A DNA stretch of 62,989 bases from UBA6197 sp047638075 (GTDB lineage Bacteria > Pseudomonadota > Alphaproteobacteria > Rhodobacterales > Rhodobacteraceae): the NCBI RefSeq assembly GCF_047638075.1, contig NZ_JBLJBV010000064.1, forward strand, positions 1 through 62,989, read 5' to 3'. The notes beneath the pieces were generated by a model that worked only from the letters and a program-made list of their open reading frames with translations, had not been told where the DNA came from and did no database searches. Below are positions 33,788 through 43,584 of this stretch, piece after piece. The translations under genes and the position numbers were made by a program. Numbering within the stretch: position 1 is the stretch's first letter; each line of letters opens with the position of its first letter.

Positions 33788-34312
33788 TTACGGACCCACG
33801 GAATTGACGGTGTTCATCTGCGTCTGAAGCGAGGCTCCGACCAAAAGTGCTGCGGGGTAAAGCACATTGACGTCGCTTACCTCGTGCCAGATCATCCGCT
33901 CGGCAAGACGTGTGATGTCGGGCTGCCCAGCTTCGTCCGCTGCGGCGTAAAGTTCGACAAGCGCGATGACGAGGTTCACGTCACTGTCGTTTATCTGTGC
34001 CAACTCGGCCTTTAGCGCCTGCAACCGCCCGGCCATTTGCGGGTCTGACACGATGCGCCCCCCCGTCGCGGTTTCCGCCAACCCAAGGATCGGCAGGATC
34101 AGCCGTTCCTGTGCCGCATTATGCGGCCCCATAAGGTCGGCGGCGATGCGGGCGGTGGTGCCAACCGTGCCCGGGTTTTGCGCAGTCTGTTCAAGCTGCG
34201 CTTGAAAATCCGCGTGAACGGCACTTAGCGAATAGGGTGCCTCAAAGGGCGCGGCCGTTGCGGTGGCGGCCAACAGCGACAGGGCCACGGCAACGATAGG
34301 TTTCTTATGCAT
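33788..34312 (-). CDS. Exported helical protein, haemerythrin-like
   Basis: 174 residues with signal peptide (IVAVALSLLAATATA). All-helical body with His/Glu patterns LSAVHADFQAQLEQ, MGPHNAAQERLILPIL and ERMIWHEVSDVNVLYPAA, which resemble the ligand spacing of haemerythrin-type di-iron proteins. No close family recognised. It lies alone between the PepSY gene and the divergent sulfite dehydrogenase genes. Confidence 0.6.
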   Translation of the reverse strand: MHKKPIVAVALSLLAATATAAPFEAPYSLSAVHADFQAQLEQTAQNPGTVGTTARIAADLMGPHNAAQERLILPILGLAETATGGRIVSDPQMAGRLQALKAELAQINDSDVNLVIALVELYAAADEAGQPDITRLAERMIWHEVSDVNVLYPAALLVGASLQTQMNTVNSVGP

Positions 34313-34573
34313 GACATTCTCCTTTCATTCGATGCAACCAATCTGCGCGCAAAGGCTGAAAGGTTCCTGACGCGGCGGCCGCGCGTGCGTCAGCCAGCCG
34401 TCAGCAAGAAAGGCGCCCCGCCATCAACCGGCAATGCTTGGGGGCATGCACGGCGCTTTCCCGAACCCCGCATCAGGGAAGTTCTGGCCCCGATACCAAT
34501 GGTTGACAGGTGCGCCTTGGGGCGGGTCTACTGATTGTCTCTGAAATTTGGAATGTGGCGAGAGGAGAGTCCC

Positions 34574-35881
34574 ATGGCGGATTTGAATGAACCAGTCCGG
34601 AACAAGCAGAACCCGGTCGCGCACGAAGATGGGTCCCGTGCAGAGCGATCGCCCTTACCAAGCCGCCGCGCCTTTTTGAAAACCACCGGGCTTTCGACCC
34701 TGGGGGCGATGGTTGGCATGACCATTCCCTTTGAAGGCAATATGCCCTTCGGTGTGCTTCCCGCGATGGCGCAAGAGAGCGGTCAGGAATTCATGTCAGA
34801 CAAACCCGGCCTGACCCTGATGAGCGACAGACCACTGAACGCCGAGACACCCGCGCATCTGCTGGACGACGATATAACGCCCTATGCGCGGATGTTCGTA
34901 CGCAACAACGGCTTGGTGCCACAGACCGCAATCGCGCAGAACGCCCAAGGCTGGACCCTGACGGTGGACGGAGAGGTGGAAACACCTTTGCACCTGACGA
35001 TCGACGATCTGAAATCGCAGTTTGAAACCGTAACCAACCGTATCGTGATCGAATGCGGCGGCAATGGGCGGGCGTATTTCAACCCCGGCGCCTCGGGCAA
35101 CCAATGGACTACGGGCGCAGTCGGCTGCCCAGAGTGGACCGGCGTGCGTCTGGCGGATGTGCTGAACGCGGCCAAGGTAAAAAACAGCGCCGTTTATACC
35201 GGCCATTTCGGGAATGATGTGCATCTGTCTGGCGACCCTGACAAGACGGCTATTTCGCGCGGCGTTCCCATCGAAAAGGCGCTGGCAGAGGGCGGCATGA
35301 TCGCGTGGGCGATGAACGGCGAGCCGATTCCGGCACTGCATGGATTCCCGCTGCGCGTGATTGTGCCCGGCTATCCCGGCTCGGCATCGCAAAAGTATCT
35401 GACCCGGATCTGGGTTCGCGACCGCGAACATGACGGTGCAAAGATGACCGGCTATTCATATCGGGTGCCGGCCAACCCCGTCGCGCCAGGCACCGAGGTG
35501 CCAGAGAAGGACATGGTCGTGCTGACCGAAATGCCGGTCAAGTCCTTGATCACCTTTCCCCAATCGGGAACCGAGGTCACCGCCGGCACCCCGGGCGAGG
35601 TGCGTGGCCATGCCTGGGCGGGCAATGGCGATGTGCAGGCGGTAGACGTGTCCATTGATTTTGGTCAGACATGGCAGGCGGCCGAACTGGAACCCGCCCC
35701 GAACCCGTTTTCATGGCAACGCTGGCGCGCCAATATCACCCTGCCGGAAACGGGTTATTATGAGGTCTGGGCACGGGCGACCGACAAAAATGGCGTCAGC
35801 CAGCCTCCGGTTGTGCCGGGTTGGAACCCAAGGGGCTATGGCAACAACATGCAGCACCGCATCGCGCTGATTGCGATGTAA
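34574..35881 (+). CDS. Sulfite dehydrogenase, molybdopterin subunit (SorA/SoxC type)
   Basis: 435 residues; ribosome site GAGAGGAGAG. Tat signal SRRAFLKTTGLSTLGA fits export of a folded cofactor enzyme. The molybdopterin domain has VIECGGNGRAYF, whose Cys is the molybdenum ligand, GAVGCPEWTGVRLADVL and HGFPLRVIVPGYPG. A C-terminal dimerisation domain (GHAWAGNGDVQAVDVSIDFG) completes the family plan. It oxidises sulfite to sulfate in the periplasm and passes electrons to the cytochrome encoded next. Whether SorA- or SoxC-like needs a tree. Confidence 0.88.
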   Translation: MADLNEPVRNKQNPVAHEDGSRAERSPLPSRRAFLKTTGLSTLGAMVGMTIPFEGNMPFGVLPAMAQESGQEFMSDKPGLTLMSDRPLNAETPAHLLDDDITPYARMFVRNNGLVPQTAIAQNAQGWTLTVDGEVETPLHLTIDDLKSQFETVTNRIVIECGGNGRAYFNPGASGNQWTTGAVGCPEWTGVRLADVLNAAKVKNSAVYTGHFGNDVHLSGDPDKTAISRGVPIEKALAEGGMIAWAMNGEPIPALHGFPLRVIVPGYPGSASQKYLTRIWVRDREHDGAKMTGYSYRVPANPVAPGTEVPEKDMVVLTEMPVKSLITFPQSGTEVTAGTPGEVRGHAWAGNGDVQAVDVSIDFGQTWQAAELEPAPNPFSWQRWRANITLPETGYYEVWARATDKNGVSQPPVVPGWNPRGYGNNMQHRIALIAM

Positions 35882-35949
35882 GCCGACATTTCCAACCCGG
35901 AGAGACAAATTTGCCCGGGTTGGAGTTCATCAACCAGACAGGACGGATC

Positions 35950-36327
35950 ATGGCCTCTTTCAGCAATGCGGTCGGCTGTCTCGCAACCGCAATCCTTCTT
36001 TTGGGTGCCGCTTCGGTATTCGCCCAAACCTATGACCCCATGGCAGCAGCGCGCAAACCGGCAAGATCGCTGCTGGGGGCCGAAAATGCCGCCGCGCCAA
36101 ACCCCGAATTTGGCGGGCTGCCCGATAGCGCAGGGGCCGAAGAGACATTTTATCAATGCACGGCCTGCCACTCTACCGAGATCATCAAACAGCAGCATCT
36201 TACCGATGCCAGATGGGATTATCTTTGGGATTGGATGGTCAAGGAACAAGGGATGGTTGAACCGGATGAGGAGACCAAGGAATTGATCCTGTCCTATCTC
36301 AAGGGGAATTTCTCGGCAGGGCCATAA
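35950..36327 (+). CDS. Cytochrome c subunit of sulfite dehydrogenase
   Basis: 125 residues: signal peptide (ATAILLLGAASVFA), haem site CTACH near residue 74, and a late Met (KEQGMVEP) as likely axial ligand. Located 68 bases after the molybdopterin subunit on the same strand, the SorAB/SoxCD-like arrangement. Accepts electrons from sulfite oxidation. Start at 35950 is set by the signal peptide. Confidence 0.85.
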   Translation: MASFSNAVGCLATAILLLGAASVFAQTYDPMAAARKPARSLLGAENAAAPNPEFGGLPDSAGAEETFYQCTACHSTEIIKQQHLTDARWDYLWDWMVKEQGMVEPDEETKELILSYLKGNFSAGP

Positions 36328-36543
36328 GCGGTTTTCATCTGGAATAGCGGAGTAGGACCGGCTGAGTGGGGTGCGGCCCGGATCCTCCGAACAAAAAGCT
36401 TTGGCCAACGCCTTTGCCAAAGCCAAAAGCCTGCTCCCTTGCAAAAGCCGGGGGCTTCATTACCTTGAGCCCGACATAAGCCAATACAGCCTGCGGCGAC
36501 GATGATCAAAGCCGGGCGCAAAAGCCAAACGGGAGGAAAGAGA

Positions 36544-38007
36544 ATGGGCAAGACACACGGCACAGGATCCACGATGAGCACCGGTGCCCCTGCGGCAAGT
36601 GACCGCAATTCGCTAACGGTCGGCCCGGATGGCCCTATCGTGCTGCATGATGTTCATTTTCTTGAACAAATGGCGCATTTCAACCGTGAAAAGGTGCCAG
36701 AGCGTCAACCTCACGCCAAGGGATCGGGGGCCTTTGGTGTGTTCAAAACAACCGCAGATGTTTCCGCCTACACCAAGGCGGCCCTGTTCCAGAAAGGCGC
36801 CAGCACCGATATGCTCGCACGGTTTTCCACCGTCGCCGGCGAGGCAGGCAGCCCCGACACCTGGCGCGATGTGCGCGGCTTTTCCCTCAAATTCTATACC
36901 GACGAAGGCAATTACGATCTGGTCGGCAACAACACTCCGATCTTTTTCATCCGCGACACGATGAAATTTCCGCACTTTATCCGCAGCCAGAAACGCCTGC
37001 CCGATTCAGGGCTGCGCGACAGCCATATGCAGTGGGATTTCTGGACCAATAACCCCGAATCCGCCCATCAGGTGACTTATCTGATGGGGCCGCGCGGCCT
37101 GCCACGGACGTGGCGCAACATGAATGGCTACGGTTCGCATACCTATATGTGGATCAATGCATCGGGCGAAAGGTTTTGGGTAAAATACCATTTTCACACC
37201 CATCAGGGGATGGAATTCTTTACCAACTCCGAAGCTGCGGCAATGTCGGGGGCGGATGCTGATTTCCATCGCCGGGATCTGTTCGAGGCAATCGCGCGCG
37301 GCGACCATCCCAGCTGGACGCTCTCTGTTCAGATCATGCCCTATGCCGATGCAAAGACCTACCGCATCAACCCGTTTGATCTGACAAAGACCTGGCCCCA
37401 TGCCGACTATCCGTTGATCGAGGTTGGCACCATGACGCTTGACCGCAACCCCGAAAACTTCTTTGCGCAGATTGAACAGGCCGCCTTTTCGCCGGGTAAC
37501 ACAGTGCCCGGCATCGGGCTATCCCCAGACAAGATGCTGCTTGGCCGCGCATTTGCCTATAACGATGCGCAGCGCAACCGGATCGGGACGAACTTCCATC
37601 AGTTGCCGGTCAACCGCCCCAAGGTAAAGGTCAACACCTATATGTTCGACGGTCAAATGGCCTATGAACATAGCGGCAATGCACCGGTCTACGCCCCCAA
37701 CAGCGGCGGCCGTAGCTGGGCCGATGAGACTGGCCCCGTGGCGGACGGCTGGGAAGCCGATGGCGAGATGGTCCGTAGTGCCTATACGCTGCGTGCCGGT
37801 GACGACGATTTCACCCAAGCGGGTATCCTGATGCGCGACGTTTTTGACGATGCGCAACGTGCGCAATTGATTGAAACGGTCAGCGGCGCGCTTTTGGCAG
37901 GCGTGCGGTCACCGGTGCTGGAGCGGGCCTTTGAGTACTGGAAAAACATTGATGCGGAGGTGGGGCAGCGCATCGAAGACCGCGTGCGCGCTGCGGGCAA
38001 ATCCTGA
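36544..38007 (+). CDS. katA: Monofunctional haem catalase
   Basis: 487 residues; start after GGGAGGAAAGA. Active-site His in ERQPHAKGSGAFG (about residue 58), Asn in the DLVGNNTPIFFIRD block, and haem-ligand Tyr in GRAFAYNDAQRNRIG near 343. Decomposes hydrogen peroxide. Length places it with small-subunit catalases. It follows the sulfite dehydrogenase cluster with a 216-base gap and ends in a good terminator, so it is its own unit. Confidence 0.95.
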   Translation: MGKTHGTGSTMSTGAPAASDRNSLTVGPDGPIVLHDVHFLEQMAHFNREKVPERQPHAKGSGAFGVFKTTADVSAYTKAALFQKGASTDMLARFSTVAGEAGSPDTWRDVRGFSLKFYTDEGNYDLVGNNTPIFFIRDTMKFPHFIRSQKRLPDSGLRDSHMQWDFWTNNPESAHQVTYLMGPRGLPRTWRNMNGYGSHTYMWINASGERFWVKYHFHTHQGMEFFTNSEAAAMSGADADFHRRDLFEAIARGDHPSWTLSVQIMPYADAKTYRINPFDLTKTWPHADYPLIEVGTMTLDRNPENFFAQIEQAAFSPGNTVPGIGLSPDKMLLGRAFAYNDAQRNRIGTNFHQLPVNRPKVKVNTYMFDGQMAYEHSGNAPVYAPNSGGRSWADETGPVADGWEADGEMVRSAYTLRAGDDDFTQAGILMRDVFDDAQRAQLIETVSGALLAGVRSPVLERAFEYWKNIDAEVGQRIEDRVRAAGKS

Positions 38008-38014
38008 TTGATCA

Positions 38015-38042
38015 GGGCCGCAGACCAGTGCGGCCCGCTTTT
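38015..38042 (+). terminator. Rho-independent terminator of catalase gene
   Basis: GGGCCGCA-gaccag-TGCGGCCC, an 8-bp stem, then GCTTTT. Eight bases after the stop. Confidence 0.75.
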
Positions 38043-38229
38043 GGCGGGCCAGGCACAGGGCCAGTATCTCGCGCCCTCGCCGCGGTAGTGTGCGGGCGCG
38101 GGATAAGGCTTTGCGGCTGCTTGCGGCGCGCCTGACCCAACCCCGAATTGGGGGGCATGACGCGGGTTGCCGCAACAATTAACCAAAGGTAAGCTTTCCC
38201 TGCGTTGAACAACCAATGGGGGAGTTACA

Positions 38230-39957
38230 ATGAGACGAACATTAGCAGCCGTGGTCAGCGGCGTCCTGGGGCTGGCGCCAATCTGCGGCACCGCCCAAGA
38301 GGCGGCAATCTACAGCGGAATGGACCGCATCCACCCCGCCTGGGCCCAGAATGGCATGGTCGTAGCACAAGAAGAGATCGCCGCAGAGGTCGGGCGTGAC
38401 ATCCTGAAATCCGGCGGCAACGCGGCGGATGCTGGCGTGGCGGTGGCGTTCGCGCTTGCCGTTACCTTGCCACGCGCGGGTAACCTGGGAGGCGGTGGCT
38501 TCATGATCGTGCATGATGCCAAGACCGGCGAAACGAAGGCTATCGACTACCGCGAAATGGCCCCGATGCACGCCGACCGTGATATGTTTTTGGATGACGC
38601 AGGCGACGCCGACAGCGAAAAATCGCGCTACACCGGTCTTGCAACGGGTGTGCCCGGAACGGTCGCGGGAATGCAGATGGTGCTGGATCAATACGGCACG
38701 ATGAGCCTTGCCGAGGTGCTGAAACCGGCCATCGGGCTTGCGCGTGACGGTATCGTGGTCACTGCCGATCTGGCCGACAGCCTCAAGGCATTGGAAAAAC
38801 GGCTGAAAAAGTGGCCCGCATCCGAGGCGATCTTCTTCAAGGAAGGCGGTGCGTTCTTTGAACCCGGCGATCTGCTGGTTCAATCCGATCTTGCGGCAAC
38901 ATTGCAACGCATTGCCGATGAAGGCCCCGACGGATTTTATCAGGGCCAGACGGCCCAGAGTATTGTCGATGCGGTGCAAGCCTCGGGTGGCCGTATCACC
39001 ATGGAGGATATGGCAGGCTATAAGGCAATCAGCCGCGATCCGGTCAAGGGCACCTACCGCGGTTATGAAATCGTGTCGATGCCGCCGCCCTCATCGGGCG
39101 GGATCCACATCATCCAGATCCTCAACACGCTGGAAGAATACCCGATTGGTTTTCTTGGCCACAACTCTGCCGATACGATCCATCTGATGGCCGAGGCGAT
39201 GAAGCGCGCCTATGCGGATCGCTCGGAATATCTGGGCGATCCGGATTTTTACGACGTGCCACAGGCGCAACTGATCTCCAAGGCGTATGCGGCCGACATC
39301 CGCAAGGGCATCACGCTTGGCCGCGCGACACCGTCCGATCAGATCAAGCCGGCGGATCTGACACCCTATGAAAGCGATCAGACGACGCATTATTCCATCG
39401 TCGACAAAGATGGAAATGCTGTCTCCAACACCTACACGATCAACTTTTCCTACGGGTCGGGAATGGTTGCAGACGGAACCGGCGTGCTGATGAACAATGA
39501 GATGGACGATTTCGCCGCCAAGCCCGGCGTGATGAACGCCTACGGCCTGATCGGCGGCGACGCCAACGCGGTTGAACCGGGCAAGCGGCCCCTATCATCA
39601 ATGAGCCCGACCATTGTGATGAAGGACGGCAAGGTCTTTATGGTCACCGGCAGCCCTGGGGGGTCGCGGATCATCACAACCGTCACCCAGATCATCATGA
39701 ACGTGATTGACCATAGGATGAACGTGGCCGAGGCGACCATCGCCCCGCGTATCCACCACCAGTGGCTACCCGAGGTTTTGCGCGTAGAAGAAGGCCTAAG
39801 CCGCGATACCGTCGCCGCGCTGGAGGCCAAGGGCCATGTTGTCGAAGTGATGGAGACCATGGGTTCGGCGCAGTCAATCGTGGTTGACGCCGAAGATGGC
39901 CTGCTGCTGGGGGGCGCGGATACGCGGCAAACCAGTTCGGCCGCGCGAGGCTATTGA
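38230..39957 (+). CDS. ggt: Gamma-glutamyltransferase
   Basis: 575 residues with signal peptide (LAAVVSGVLGLAPICGTAQ). Heterodimer precursor: the self-cleavage/catalytic Thr is the first of TTHYSIVDKDGNAVS near residue 385. Substrate-binding blocks GNLGGGGFMIVH and LSSMSPTIVMKDG, then GSPGGSRIITT, are present. Periplasmic cleavage or transfer of glutathione's gamma-glutamyl group. Start has an AT-rich leader with GGGGGAG. The exact perfect stem at 39962-39997 ends it. Confidence 0.93.
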   Translation: MRRTLAAVVSGVLGLAPICGTAQEAAIYSGMDRIHPAWAQNGMVVAQEEIAAEVGRDILKSGGNAADAGVAVAFALAVTLPRAGNLGGGGFMIVHDAKTGETKAIDYREMAPMHADRDMFLDDAGDADSEKSRYTGLATGVPGTVAGMQMVLDQYGTMSLAEVLKPAIGLARDGIVVTADLADSLKALEKRLKKWPASEAIFFKEGGAFFEPGDLLVQSDLAATLQRIADEGPDGFYQGQTAQSIVDAVQASGGRITMEDMAGYKAISRDPVKGTYRGYEIVSMPPPSSGGIHIIQILNTLEEYPIGFLGHNSADTIHLMAEAMKRAYADRSEYLGDPDFYDVPQAQLISKAYAADIRKGITLGRATPSDQIKPADLTPYESDQTTHYSIVDKDGNAVSNTYTINFSYGSGMVADGTGVLMNNEMDDFAAKPGVMNAYGLIGGDANAVEPGKRPLSSMSPTIVMKDGKVFMVTGSPGGSRIITTVTQIIMNVIDHRMNVAEATIAPRIHHQWLPEVLRVEEGLSRDTVAALEAKGHVVEVMETMGSAQSIVVDAEDGLLLGGADTRQTSSAARGY

Positions 39958-39961
39958 ACAA

Positions 39962-39997
39962 CCCTGGGCGGGCAAGGTCAGTCTTGCCCGCCCAGGG
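39962..39997. terminator. 15-bp perfect stem-loop between convergent genes
   Basis: CCCTGGGCGGGCAAG and CTTGCCCGCCCAGGG around loop GTCAGT. Sits between the ends of ggt (plus) and the DUF1989 gene (minus), so it can serve both. T-runs are weak on either strand. Confidence 0.7.
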
Positions 39998-40012
39998 CTC
40001 TTGGATGCGGAT

Positions 40013-40879
40013 TTACAACCCGTGGCTTCGGTCATAGCGGTTTTGGCCCGGCGATACCCATCCTGCGGGCGGTGCCTTGGGGCGAAACACCTCAACCAGC
40101 AAAGGATGGCATGCGGCCTTATCCGAGGAATGCACCGTCGAGCAGTCGCCACCGGGACAGGCCGAAAGCCCCCCCAACAGGTCGATCTCAGCGAAAAACT
40201 CCAGATAATCGCCGGGCTGCACGGGGCTGGCCTTCATGAAATACTGGCCGGTATCGCGGGTGAACCCGGTGCACATGAACACATTCAGCACATCATGCAC
40301 CAGCGCCTCGGCCTCTTGCAACGCCAACCCCCGCGTCTTGGCCAAAGCCCGCGTCAGATTGGAATGACAGCAGTGGTGATACTGATCGCCGCCTGACAGC
40401 AAGCAATGGGTATAGGGGTCGCAGCGCGTGCCAATCACGTCATGTACCGCACCGCCGTAGGTATCAAACCCATACCAATCCAGCGTATCATCGCTGATCA
40501 CCGCCATCGACCGCAGCGCCGGAAACGAGGACCACATCCTGTCCCCCGTGCTCAGATGCGTGCCATGAAGCGCCCGCGTCTTGCCCGAATAGAACCTTTC
40601 AGTCAGATCCGCCGCGTTCCACAGGTTCAAATCGCCCACCTGTGGCCCCTCAACCGAGCGGATCCGAAAGAACCAACCCGCCGGCACCTCAAAACAACCC
40701 GCCTCACGCGGGGGTATCAAGACCTCGCGGACCTTTTCCCAGCCGTCGCGGGCCGCACGGATCGCGGCCATGTCGGGGGCGGGCAACCCCTCGACCGGGT
40801 AACAAATTACGGGCTGTACTGCCTTGCGGGCGGCAGCATCGGCGGGGGCGGCGTGTTCGGGGTAATCGGGTTTCATCAT
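40013..40879 (-). CDS. DUF1989 (urea carboxylase-associated) protein
   Basis: 288 residues. Family blocks: EVPAGWFFRIRSVEGPQVGD, LNLWNAADLTERFYSG, CDPYTHCLL, HHCCHSNL, VFMCTGFTRDTGQYFM and LGGLSACPGGDCS. The Cys/His-rich strands probably bind metal. Relatives accompany urea amidolyase and guanidine-degrading genes, but no such gene is nearby here, so the substrate is open. The second ATG (40876) is equally possible. Confidence 0.8.
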   Translation of the reverse strand: MMKPDYPEHAAPADAAARKAVQPVICYPVEGLPAPDMAAIRAARDGWEKVREVLIPPREAGCFEVPAGWFFRIRSVEGPQVGDLNLWNAADLTERFYSGKTRALHGTHLSTGDRMWSSFPALRSMAVISDDTLDWYGFDTYGGAVHDVIGTRCDPYTHCLLSGGDQYHHCCHSNLTRALAKTRGLALQEAEALVHDVLNVFMCTGFTRDTGQYFMKASPVQPGDYLEFFAEIDLLGGLSACPGGDCSTVHSSDKAACHPLLVEVFRPKAPPAGWVSPGQNRYDRSHGL

Positions 40880-40992
40880 TCCTCCTCGGGCTTGGCGTCA
40901 GAATGCCCGATACGCCCAAAAAGAAAAGCCCAATCTGTTCAACTGCCCTTGGCACCCTGCATCCCCAAAGGCAGGCCGGAACCCGTGTGCCC

Positions 40993-42501
40993 TTACCGCA
41001 CCTCATGCGACAGGATTGGAAAATGACGCGGCGCGACCATCAAAACGGCGATCATCAATACTGCAATTGCGGCCATGCCCAGATACAGATCATGTGTCGC
41101 CAACGCGATCGTATCACGCAGATAGGACGCGGTGCCTGACTGTGCGTGCGCTGAATGCAAGGCTGCGATGACCCCGTTCACATCAGGCGGCAGCGCATCC
41201 GCGATTGCCGCGGGGGCCTTGGCCAACCGTTTTGACACAACCGCATTGAAAATGGCACCAAACAGCGCCGCACCCAGGCTTTGCCCCAGATAGCGCGAAA
41301 ACATGCTGGCCCCGGTCACCACGCCGCGCCGATCCCATCCAACCACCGACTGCACCCCCACCAGCAAGGATGTGGAAACAAGCCCAAGGCCAGCGCCCAG
41401 CGTCACCTGAACCACAACTACCTGCCATACGGGTTGCGGCGCCCGGATCAGCAAAAACCCGATGGCCGCAATCAAGATCAGGGCCGCCCCCGCCGATGCC
41501 GTGTCCCGAAAACCGATCCGCATGTAAAGCCGGCTGGAATAGGCCGAGGCAACAGGCCAGCCGATGCTCATGGTTGCCAGCACCAGCCCTGCGGCAATGG
41601 CGCCAAGCCCTTGGACAGACTGCGAAAAGGTCGGCAGGTAGGCGCTTGGCGCCATCATCAGCGCCCCCATGCCCAGCATGGCCAGATTTGACACCGCCAG
41701 ATCGCGCCGGCGCCACAACCAGCCCGGCATCACCGGGTCGGATGCTTTTCGCTCTACATAGACCGTCAGCGTCAACAGTACCGCGGCCGCCGCAAAAATC
41801 GCAGCACTGGTGGCGGACAGCCATGGCCACGCCTGCCCGCCCTGCAAGAGACCAAATATCACCGTCCCAACCGTCGCAAGCACCAGCGCAGAACCGGCAT
41901 AATCAATCCGCGGTTGGCGCGGTTCAAACTTTTCATGCAAGAGCGTGCCGATAAGCCCCAGCGCCAACGCGCCGATGGGCAGGTTGATCAGGAATATCCA
42001 ACGCCATGACACATATTCCGCCAGCGCCCCGCCCAAAAGCGGCCCAACGATCGCCGCAACACCCCAGACGCTTGACAACCAGCCCTGAACCGCACCGCGT
42101 TCACGAACCGAATAAAGATCGCCCGCCAGTGTTGAAACCGTCGCCATGATGGCGCCGGCCCCCAACCCCTGCAAACCGCGAAACACGATCAGCGAAATCA
42201 TGTCCCAGGCCAGCGAGGACGCCGCCGAGCCGGCCAGAAATATCAACGTCCCCGCGATCAGCACCGGTTTGCGGCCAAACAGGTCCGACAGCTTGCCATA
42301 AATCGGGATCGTCACGGTTTGGGCCAGCAGGTAGATCGAAAAGACCCAACTGAACAACCTGAACCCGCCCAGATCCCCCACGATCTGCGGAATGGCCGTC
42401 GACACGATGGTGGTATCCATCGCCGCAAGCATCATGGTGCACATGAGCGCCGCCAGAATCAGCCTGCGGGGGTCGGTATGTCGCTCTTGCTTTGCCATCA
42501 T
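40993..42501 (-). CDS. DHA2-family multidrug efflux MFS transporter
   Basis: 502 residues, about fourteen helices. Motifs: LDTTIV-type MMLAAMDTTIVSTAIPQIV, motif A GKLSDLFGRKPVLI, and motif C-like WGVAAIVGPLLGGALAEYVS with WRWIFLINLPIG. EmrB/QacA type proton-drug antiporter. Monocistronic; no regulator gene adjacent. Substrate cannot be read from sequence. Confidence 0.9.
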   Translation of the reverse strand: MMAKQERHTDPRRLILAALMCTMMLAAMDTTIVSTAIPQIVGDLGGFRLFSWVFSIYLLAQTVTIPIYGKLSDLFGRKPVLIAGTLIFLAGSAASSLAWDMISLIVFRGLQGLGAGAIMATVSTLAGDLYSVRERGAVQGWLSSVWGVAAIVGPLLGGALAEYVSWRWIFLINLPIGALALGLIGTLLHEKFEPRQPRIDYAGSALVLATVGTVIFGLLQGGQAWPWLSATSAAIFAAAAVLLTLTVYVERKASDPVMPGWLWRRRDLAVSNLAMLGMGALMMAPSAYLPTFSQSVQGLGAIAAGLVLATMSIGWPVASAYSSRLYMRIGFRDTASAGAALILIAAIGFLLIRAPQPVWQVVVVQVTLGAGLGLVSTSLLVGVQSVVGWDRRGVVTGASMFSRYLGQSLGAALFGAIFNAVVSKRLAKAPAAIADALPPDVNGVIAALHSAHAQSGTASYLRDTIALATHDLYLGMAAIAVLMIAVLMVAPRHFPILSHEVR

Positions 42502-42926
42502 CCAACCTCTTTAATGAGAACCGTTCTGAGATAGTCGACGACGACGCTTGATTGCAAGCGCATTGGCGGCTTTATCCCTGCGGATCAACCGCCCCCTGAT
42601 ACGCTGAATCCTAACCCCGAAAGCTGGCTTAACGGGGTTTTTCAAGGGGTAATCCCTGCCCGGTGCTTTTTCACGATTATGCGAGCCTGCCTGCCATGCG
42701 GCATCTGCCGGCCATGGCAGGTGTTCAATATGACACTTTCTTGAACCATAGGATCACCTCTATAGACGGGCGCATCGGGCGAAAATCGTAGCATCGTTTT
42801 TGCACGACTTCGTGTGCCCCCGGTTTTGCCATTTGCAAACAGCTCGGCAACGCGCGAAGCAGATCCGCAGGGCTGAAAAACGCACCGCGACGCGCCGGCC
42901 CTCGCTCAACACAAAGGAAGACGACA
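42502..42926. other. Intergenic region with an orphan terminator-like hairpin
   Basis: No supported gene. At 42613-42642 AACCCCG and CGGGGTT form a stem followed by a T-run on the plus strand, but no plus-strand gene ends upstream. The rest should hold the divergent promoters of the MFS (minus) and AhpD-like (plus) genes. Confidence 0.5.
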
Positions 42927-43397
42927 ATGAACGCAAGATTGATCCCCGCCAAGGTTGCCCCAGGCGTCTACAAGGCCTTGGCCGGGTTGCAGGAATATGT
43001 CAACAATTGCGGGCTGGAGCCAAGCCTTGGCGAATTGGTCAAGCTGCGCGCCTCGCAGATCAACGGCTGTGCCTGGTGCATGGACATGCATACCAAGGAC
43101 GCGCGCGCCGCTGGTGAAACCGAACAACGGCTCTATCTGCTCAGCGCGTGGCGGGAATGCGCTTTCTACACCCCGCGCGAACGCGCAGCCCTTGCCTGGA
43201 CCGAGGCTGTGACCTCCATTTCCAGCGGTGATGTGTCCGACGAAGTTTATGACGCCGCCCGCGCCCAATTCAGCGAAGAAGAACTGGTCAATCTTAATGC
43301 GGCAGTGATTGCCATCAACAGCTGGAATCGCATGAATGTGGCGTTCCAGGTTCCGCCGGGCGACTACAAACCCGCCACACACAAGGCCGCCAAGTGA
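42927..43397 (+). CDS. AhpD-like carboxymuconolactone decarboxylase family protein
   Basis: 156 residues; start after AAAGGAAGA. The family core LGELVKLRASQINGCAWCMD has the redox pair CAWC (residues about 49-52) with a following MDMHTKDAR, as in AhpD-type alkylhydroperoxidases. Likely a cytoplasmic peroxidase-type protein, in keeping with the nearby catalase. No operon partner. Confidence 0.88.
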   Translation: MNARLIPAKVAPGVYKALAGLQEYVNNCGLEPSLGELVKLRASQINGCAWCMDMHTKDARAAGETEQRLYLLSAWRECAFYTPRERAALAWTEAVTSISSGDVSDEVYDAARAQFSEEELVNLNAAVIAINSWNRMNVAFQVPPGDYKPATHKAAK

Positions 43398-43584
43398 TTG
43401 GCCCTCTTTGTGGCAACGCTTTGAGGGGCAAGAACACCTGAAAACGCCAGTTGATTGCGCGGCCGGGGTCGTCAGGTTCCGGCGCGCGCACGACCCTTGG
43501 GCAAGGGCTTGTGTGCAAGGACCGGGCAGGCACCGTTTACCGGACGGCATTGGCCGGGGTCAGGTGCGGTCAGGCGTCTGCCGC

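Noticed and set aside
42613..42642. Small RNA ending at the orphan terminator
   Set aside because: No promoter or conserved structure visible upstream; a lone hairpin is not enough.
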